DNA from: Betaproteobacteria bacterium
Lineage (GTDB): Bacteria; Pseudomonadota; Gammaproteobacteria; Burkholderiales; Casimicrobiaceae
NCBI GenBank assembly: GCA_005889025.1
Contig: VBCZ01000298.1
Span: 20,396 to 32,342 of the forward strand
Direction of reading: 5' to 3'
Length of the DNA stretch: 11,947 nt
Shown here: piece after piece, positions 7,118 to 11,947 of the stretch
Numbering within the stretch: the first letter of the stretch is position 1
How the letters are laid out: every line of letters begins with the position of its first letter
The notes under the pieces: generated by a model
What the model saw: the letters and a program-made list of their open reading frames with translations, nothing else
The model's database searches: none
Told to the model about the DNA's origin: nothing
Translations under genes and position numbers: made by a program

Positions 7118-9124
7118 ATGACTCGCGCATTCATCATCAGGCCCTTCGGCGCCAAGGGAGGAGTCAACTTCGACGCGGTTGACGAAAAGCTCATCCAGGC
7201 TGCGCTCGCCCAAATCGGGGTCAGCGGCAGCACTACCACGGAAATCGTCGAGCAGGGCAACATCCGGGAGGACATGTTTCGCCTGCTGGTGTGCGCCGAT
7301 CTCGTCATCGCCGATATTTCGATTCATAACGCCAACGTGTTCTACGAGCTCGGCATCCGGCACGGCATGCGGCCGAATGCAACTTTCCTGCTCCGCGCCA
7401 ACATCGACGAATATCCGTTCGATCTGCGCACCGATCGCTATCTTTCGTACGATCAGAACGACCCCGCGTCGAGCGTCCCCGCACTGGCGCGCGCCCTCAA
7501 GGCCACTCTCGATTCTTCGCGCGTCGACAGCCCCGTCTATCAGGTCCTGCCCAACCTCAAGGCACCGGACGCGACGTCGTTGCACGCCGTGCCGGGCGAC
7601 TTTCGAGAAGAAGTGCAACGTGCGTGGGAGGCCGGCGAGCGCGGCGACCTGCGGCTGCTCGCGCACGAGGCGCGCAACTTCGACTGGGCGAGCGAGGGCC
7701 TTCGTGCCGTGGGACGCGCGCAGTTCAGCCTCAATTCCAATGCGGGCGCCCGTGAAACCTTCGAATGGCTGCGCGAGCTGCGGCCGAACGATATCGAGGC
7801 CGATCAGCGCCTGGCGAGCATCTATCAGCGGCTGGGCGATGTTACCCGGTCGGGACAAGCCATCCAGCGAGTCATTGCTTCATCGCAAACTGACCGGCGC
7901 GAGCGTGCGCGGGCGTTCGCGCTGCACGGGCACAACGTCAAAACGCGATGGCGCGAAAGCTTCGGCGACAAATCCGGTGAGGAAGCGCGCAAGGCAGCGC
8001 TTGGCGCGTCCGGGCTCAAGGAGGCCCTGCAGTGGTACATGGACGCCTTCAGCCAGGACCTCAACCACACCTATCCGGGACTGAGCGCGCTGGAACTGCT
8101 GTGTATCCGCAACGAGCTGGCCAAAGCCATGCCGGCGGTGTGGACGGATCAGTTCGACAGCGACGATGAGGCCGCACGGGAGCTCAGCGCCAGCCTGGCT
8201 CAGTTCGAACAAATTGCAAGCGCCATCCAGCTCTCGCTCAAGGCGGGACGCGAATCGCTGCTCCCGCAACCCGCGCCCGAAATCGAAGACACGGCCTGGC
8301 TCGAAGTCTTCGAAGCGGACCTGGCCCTCCTTACCGCGACGCGTCCTGGAGCGGTTGCCCAGCGCTACCGGGACGCGCTCACCGATCAGCCGGCATCGGT
8401 GTTCGACTCGGTGTCAGATCGCCTCGATATTTTCCGGCAGCTCGAGGTGCGGACGGACTTCGCGACTGCGGCACTTGCAACGCTTGCCGAGTTGCGCGCA
8501 GCGCAGCCCGCCCTCGCCAAGCCCGCCGAGCCGCCGGTGCGCGTCCTGCTTTTCACCGGGCACATGGTCGACGACCCGGGACGCGCCGAGCCGCGCTTTC
8601 CTCCGACCAAGGCTGCGGAGGACAAGGTCCGGGAAATGCTGCGCACGGCGATTGCCGCGGAGCAAGCGTTGAGCGACGGAAAGATCGTCGGCGTCTGCGG
8701 CGGAGCATGCGGAGGAGACATTCTTTTCCACGAGGTCTGCGCCGAGCTCGACGTCCCCACGCGGCTCTACCTGGCGTTGCCGCGCGAACGTTTTTGCGTG
8801 ACCTCCGTCCAGCATGCGGGACCTGACTGGGTCGAGCGGTATTACCGGCTTTGTACGCGGCTCGTGCCGCGCATCCTCGCGGAAAGCGAGGAATTGCCGA
8901 AATGGCTGCGCGGCAAACAAGGCTACGGAATATGGCAGCGTACGAATCTATGGATGCTGTACAACGCGCTGGCGCTGCACGGCAAGGAGTTAACGCTCAT
9001 CGCGCTATGGGACAGCGGCGACGGCGATGGACCCGGAGGCACCGATGATCTCGTGTTCCAGGTGCGATTGCGCGGATACAAGTTGTTGCGGCTGCCGGCC
9101 GAGGAGCTCAAGTCCCTGGCCTAG
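7118..9124 (+). CDS. DRHyd-like / TPR-S / SLOG-like three-domain signalling protein
   Basis: This 668-residue soluble protein has three parts. Residues 1-135 resemble a nucleoside 2-deoxyribosyltransferase fold: the strand FIIRPFG (5-11), then ADLVIADIS (60-68) and NANVFYELGIRHG (71-83). E77 is at the position of the family's catalytic glutamate and D67 is a second candidate active-site acid. Residues 165-460 form a helical TPR array (EGLRAVGRAQFSLN, ADQRLASIYQRLGD) containing NHTYPGLSALELL (316-328). This recalls the D-Y-x-G-I-N-L-A-T-L-L signature of the ASK/MAP3K TRAF-binding (DUF4071) region, and thus the bacterial TPR-S scaffold proposed to bind NAD-derived signals. Residues 474-660 look like a Rossmann-type SLOG/LOG-related nucleotide-binding domain: VLLFTGHMVD (476-485), GVCGGACGGDILFHEVC (525-541) and LALPRERFCVTSVQ (552-565). 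No signal peptide or membrane segment is present. The ATG at 7118 is the only start close to the first strand. Confidence 0.82.
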   Translation: MTRAFIIRPFGAKGGVNFDAVDEKLIQAALAQIGVSGSTTTEIVEQGNIREDMFRLLVCADLVIADISIHNANVFYELGIRHGMRPNATFLLRANIDEYPFDLRTDRYLSYDQNDPASSVPALARALKATLDSSRVDSPVYQVLPNLKAPDATSLHAVPGDFREEVQRAWEAGERGDLRLLAHEARNFDWASEGLRAVGRAQFSLNSNAGARETFEWLRELRPNDIEADQRLASIYQRLGDVTRSGQAIQRVIASSQTDRRERARAFALHGHNVKTRWRESFGDKSGEEARKAALGASGLKEALQWYMDAFSQDLNHTYPGLSALELLCIRNELAKAMPAVWTDQFDSDDEAARELSASLAQFEQIASAIQLSLKAGRESLLPQPAPEIEDTAWLEVFEADLALLTATRPGAVAQRYRDALTDQPASVFDSVSDRLDIFRQLEVRTDFATAALATLAELRAAQPALAKPAEPPVRVLLFTGHMVDDPGRAEPRFPPTKAAEDKVREMLRTAIAAEQALSDGKIVGVCGGACGGDILFHEVCAELDVPTRLYLALPRERFCVTSVQHAGPDWVERYYRLCTRLVPRILAESEELPKWLRGKQGYGIWQRTNLWMLYNALALHGKELTLIALWDSGDGDGPGGTDDLVFQVRLRGYKLLRLPAEELKSLA

Positions 9125-9150
9125 CAAGGACGCAGCATCATGCAAAACGC

Positions 9151-9427
9151 TTGTAGGGCCGAATTCATTCGGCCGCAGTGTGAAATGATCGTGTCGAATG
9201 ATGAACCTCGTGCGAATGAATTCGCACCTATACGGTTCGCGGTAAACCTTCGTAGGCCCGAATTCATTCGGGCGCGATGTGAATGGTCGTATCAAATGAT
9301 GCAGCCCATGCGAATGAATTCGCGCCTACCGTTCGCGGTAAACGTTTTTGTAGCCCCGAATTCATTCGGCCGCGGTGTGAATGGTCGTATCAAATGATGC
9401 AGCCCGTGCGAATGAACTCGCACCTAC
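9151..9427. repeat. Three tandem REPIN-like units, about 98-99 bp each
   Basis: Units begin at 9153, 9252 and 9350, each with GTAG followed by a hairpin and ending with an inverted counterpart (…CCTAY). In unit 1 the first hairpin is GGCCGAA-TTCA-TTCGGCC (9157-9174) and the second GTGCGAA-TGAA-TTCGCAC (9210-9227). In unit 2 the first stem is GCCCGAA/TTCGGGC (9256-9273), a compensating base-pair change relative to unit 1. Unit 3 keeps a shorter stem. The pattern (two REP hairpins in opposite orientation about 50 bp apart) is that of REPINs, which are spread by RAYT transposases. Units 2 and 3 resemble each other more than unit 1. A GTTCGCGGTAAACgtttt spacer links them. The 347-bp gap 9125-9470 holds nothing else supportable apart from the ribosome binding site at its end. 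Confidence 0.8.
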
Positions 9428-9455
9428 CGCGGCGCGGTAGTTCGGATACTTCATC

Positions 9456-9461
9456 AGGGGA
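9456..9461 (+). promoter_or_regulatory. Ribosome binding site of the tandem hydrolase gene
   Basis: AGGGGA lies nine bases before the ATG at 9471 and decides that start. The ATG at 9461 overlaps this site in another frame and leads only to a short reading frame. Confidence 0.6.
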
Positions 9462-9470
9462 TGGCGCTTC

Positions 9471-11947
9471 ATGACAAACATCATCATCCACGGTCGCCTC
9501 GACGTCACGCCGAGCATCAGTGATCTCGCGAAGTCGTTCCCGGGGCAGGTCACTCCCAAGTACAGCGCACAGATTCTATCTGCGAGGGCAGCAGCGCTCG
9601 TCCATCGACTGGACGTCGCCGACGACGACATCGTCGAGCTCGAGCTCGAAGGAGGCGTCCGGCTCTGGCAACGTGCCGATACCCTGGAAGCCGATTTTCC
9701 CGGTGTCGCGATTCGCGGCGTTGCGGCCGGCGGCTATGAGTTGCCCCCGGCGCTGCCCTTGGGCAGGGCGAGCCGCGGCGTCGGACCCTGGGTGATCAAA
9801 GGGCTCAAAATCTTCGGCGTCGATGTCGCCGGCGACATCACCGATATCGTCAGCAGCAAGGTGGAAGGAAAACTCAAACCCGGCCCGGGTCTCTATCGCT
9901 GCGGGCCTGCGAGCGCAACGGAATTGCAGCCGCTTGGCAAGCTCGACGCCGCAAAGCCAATCCTGGTCTTGATCCACGGCACCCAGTCAAGCACCGACGG
10001 CAGCTTCGGGGGCCTCTGGGAAGGCGGCACCGGCGCTCGCTATGCCGAGCTGGACAAGGCTTACGATGGGCAGGTCCTTGCCTTCCAGCATCGCACGCTC
10101 ACTCAGAGTCCCATCGAGAACGCGCTTGAATTGGCCGGGGCGCTCCCGGATTCGGCGCGCCTGCATCTGGTGTCGCACTCGCGCGGCGGCCTGGTTGGCG
10201 AGCTTCTGTGCCGGGCGATGCTCCAGAGCCACTCGCCATTCGACGAAAGCGATCTCGAGCTGTTCAGGGCGCCGGATCGCAAGCGCGACCTCGATGCGCT
10301 TACGGCGCTGCGCAAGTTGCTCGCCGACAAGAAATTTATTATCGAGCGTTACGTGCGCGTCGCGTGTCCGGCCCGAGGCACGACGCTTGCCGACGGGCGC
10401 CTCGATCGCTATCTGTCGATCATCGTCAATGCGCTCGAGCAGATCCCTGGCTTCAGGCTGAATCCGGTTTATGACGCAACCTCCGCATTGCTGCTCGCCG
10501 TCATCAAGAAGCGCACGGTTCCGGAGGAGCTGCCCGGTCTCGAAGCGCAGATGCCGACATCGCCGCTGGTGCGCGTGCTCAATCGCCCCGGGCAGGCGAC
10601 CAGCGCCGACCTGCATGTGGTTGGCGGCGACCTTTCCGGAGACACCGCGTGGAGCAGCCTCAAGGCGCTGGTCACCGATCTCTACTATCGGGAAGACAAC
10701 GACCTCGTCGTCAATACCCCGTCGATGTTCGGCGGCGCCGAGAGGACCGGCGTCATTCGGTATTGGATCGACGCCGGCGGCAGCGTCGATCATTTCCACT
10801 ACTTCCGGAACCCCGATACCGCAAGCCGCATCGTCGCCGCGCTGGTGCAACCCGATGCCGATGTCTTCCATCAACTCGAGAAGAAGCCGTCCGAGGTCAC
10901 GCCGGACGACTATCGGAAGCGAACCGCCGCTCCGCAGCCAATGGACATCGTGCTGCCGGGAATCATGGGCAGCACGCTCAAGGCAGGCGGAAATGCGGTG
11001 TGGATGAACTATCTGGTGCTGGCCGGCGGTGGCTTGGCCGACCTCGATATGGCGGCCGCGAACATCGAGCCGTATGGCCTGGTCGCCGCGTCGTATCAGC
11101 GCTTGCTGCGCTTCCTGAGCCAGACCCACGAAGTGATTCCATTTCCTTACGACTGGCGAAAGACGATCACCGATTCCGCGGAGCATTTGCGCGCGGTACT
11201 CGAGCAGGCGCTATCGAAGGCGGAGGCGCAGAATCAGCCGGTACGAATCGTTGCCCACTCGATGGGCGGCCTCGTCGTGCGTGCGATGCTGGCGGATCCG
11301 GACGGTCAGAAGCTCTGGCGGCGAATGTGTGCGAACCCCGGGGCGCGATTCATTATGCTGGGCACGCCGAACGGCGGATCGCATGCCATTGCCGGCACGC
11401 TCATCGGGCGAGACGCGCTGGTCAAGAAACTGGCGCTGCTCGATTTCAAGCACTCCTACGGCGATCTGCTCAATACCATCACCCGCTTTTTCGGCGTGCT
11501 GGAGCTGCTTCCCCACAAAGGCACGCTCGACACCTATGAGCCGGACAGCTGGCAAGCACTCCAGCAACAGGACCTTGCCGGGCAGCGGGGCATCGGCAAA
11601 AGCCAGGTGGCCACTTCCCAGTCCGCTGGTTTCGCCTGGCCTTTGCCCGATGCCGATCAACTCGCTGAAGCGCGAAGGATTCGCGATCTACTCCGTACGA
11701 GTCCCATCGACCCGGACCGGATGATCTACGTTGCGGGCTGTGCGGACGCGACCGCGATCGACATCAACATCGATCCCGACGCGCCTGCCGGCCAACGCGT
11801 CATCGTGGTCGCGAGCGCCGATGGCGACGGGCGCGTGCCTTGGGCGACCGGCATCCCGCCGGAGCTCAACGCCCGTACCTACTATGTCGATGCAGCGCAC
11901 GGAGACCTTGCGGATGTCCCCGAGACCTTTCCCGCGCTGCTCGATTT
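9471..11947 (+). CDS. Tandem alpha/beta-hydrolase protein (DUF7379-like plus LCAT-like), 3' end outside window
   Basis: The frame runs uninterrupted from the ATG at 9471 to the window end, 825 complete codons without a stop. Residues 1-160 are a beta-rich N-terminal region. The first hydrolase (about 163-450) has ILVLIHGT (164-171), an elbow SHSRGG (235-240, nucleophile S237), a candidate acid D411 (DNDLVV) and histidine H441 or H443 (DHFHYF). The second (about 491-820) is lecithin:cholesterol acyltransferase-like: DIVLPGIMGSTL (492-503), FPYDWR (558-563), AHSMGG (595-600, S597), GDGRVP (785-790, D786) and AAHGDL (808-813, H810), so a complete triad is visible. From memory, the first domain resembles the hydrolase that begins many long CHAT-protease proteins, so a CHAT domain may follow downstream; this cannot be seen. 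No signal peptide is present, so it is probably cytoplasmic. It lies 346 bp after the TPR-S gene, same strand, separated by the REPIN tract. Confidence 0.85.
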   Translation, partial: MTNIIIHGRLDVTPSISDLAKSFPGQVTPKYSAQILSARAAALVHRLDVADDDIVELELEGGVRLWQRADTLEADFPGVAIRGVAAGGYELPPALPLGRASRGVGPWVIKGLKIFGVDVAGDITDIVSSKVEGKLKPGPGLYRCGPASATELQPLGKLDAAKPILVLIHGTQSSTDGSFGGLWEGGTGARYAELDKAYDGQVLAFQHRTLTQSPIENALELAGALPDSARLHLVSHSRGGLVGELLCRAMLQSHSPFDESDLELFRAPDRKRDLDALTALRKLLADKKFIIERYVRVACPARGTTLADGRLDRYLSIIVNALEQIPGFRLNPVYDATSALLLAVIKKRTVPEELPGLEAQMPTSPLVRVLNRPGQATSADLHVVGGDLSGDTAWSSLKALVTDLYYREDNDLVVNTPSMFGGAERTGVIRYWIDAGGSVDHFHYFRNPDTASRIVAALVQPDADVFHQLEKKPSEVTPDDYRKRTAAPQPMDIVLPGIMGSTLKAGGNAVWMNYLVLAGGGLADLDMAAANIEPYGLVAASYQRLLRFLSQTHEVIPFPYDWRKTITDSAEHLRAVLEQALSKAEAQNQPVRIVAHSMGGLVVRAMLADPDGQKLWRRMCANPGARFIMLGTPNGGSHAIAGTLIGRDALVKKLALLDFKHSYGDLLNTITRFFGVLELLPHKGTLDTYEPDSWQALQQQDLAGQRGIGKSQVATSQSAGFAWPLPDADQLAEARRIRDLLRTSPIDPDRMIYVAGCADATAIDINIDPDAPAGQRVIVVASADGDGRVPWATGIPPELNARTYYVDAAHGDLADVPETFPALLD

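Noticed and set aside
9151..9427. Possible short CRISPR array (three regular repeats).
   Set aside because: The whole unit, including the part between the palindromes, is repeated; there are no unique spacers and no cas genes nearby.
9140..9474. Small open frames (85 and 63 residues) across the repeat tract.
   Set aside because: They encode only the repeated palindromes and have no ribosome binding site.
9987..11186. Long 399-residue open frame on the minus strand.
   Set aside because: It lies antisense to the tandem hydrolase gene, whose plus frame carries clear catalytic motifs; it shows no recognisable domain and is a by-product of high GC content.
10649..11539. 296-residue plus-strand open frame in another phase.
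   Set aside because: It overlaps the hydrolase frame, is rich in Arg/Ala/Gly as expected from a shifted GC-rich frame, and lacks any motif.

Overview
The window looks like the chromosome of a GC-rich proteobacterium, most likely a betaproteobacterium (Burkholderiales or Nitrosomonadales type). This is inferred from the strong G/C bias at third codon positions, the pirin and MFS genes, and several REP-type intergenic repeats of kinds common in Proteobacteria. It is not a taxonomic proof. No tRNA, rRNA, CRISPR array or intact transposase gene was seen.

Region 1 (1-4570, ordinary genes, all on +): the 3' part of a spermidine-synthase-like membrane protein (1-1632); an intergenic stretch with a degenerate REP-like cluster (about 1650-1767); an MFS permease (1903-3114); a YhhW-type pirin with all four metal ligands (3182-3883); and, 3 bp downstream, a 227-residue protein of unknown function (3887-4570).

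Junction (4576-4713): a 138-bp element with perfect 18-bp terminal inverted repeats sits exactly between the 3' ends of two convergent genes. Its right arm supplies two bases of the stop codon of the TIR gene.

Region 2 (4712-11947, signalling/conflict-like genes): a minus-strand 741-residue TIR protein has one membrane segment, then a HYDIN-like Ig domain, a second Ig-like domain, a PASTA domain and a C-terminal beta-rich domain, so it is built like a receptor. Divergent from it, across 180 bp, is a 668-residue protein. It has an N-terminal deoxyribosyltransferase-like (DRHyd-type) domain, a middle that matches the TPR-S scaffold (the bacterial relative of the N-terminal region of ASK/MAP3K5), and a C-terminal Rossmann-like SLOG-type domain. 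Three tandem REPIN-like units (9153-9427) follow. After them an open frame starts at 9471 with a good ribosome binding site and runs off the window end. Its 825 visible residues hold two consecutive alpha/beta-hydrolase domains with complete apparent Ser-Asp-His triads, the second LCAT-like.

How they may work together (inference): TIR and DRHyd domains act on NAD or nucleotides, and TPR-S has been proposed in the literature to sense NAD-derived signals. The hydrolase (in similar proteins often followed by a CHAT protease, here beyond the window) could be the effector. The locus is therefore a candidate NAD/nucleotide-signalling immune or stress-response system. The gene set is visible; the functional link between the genes is a hypothesis.
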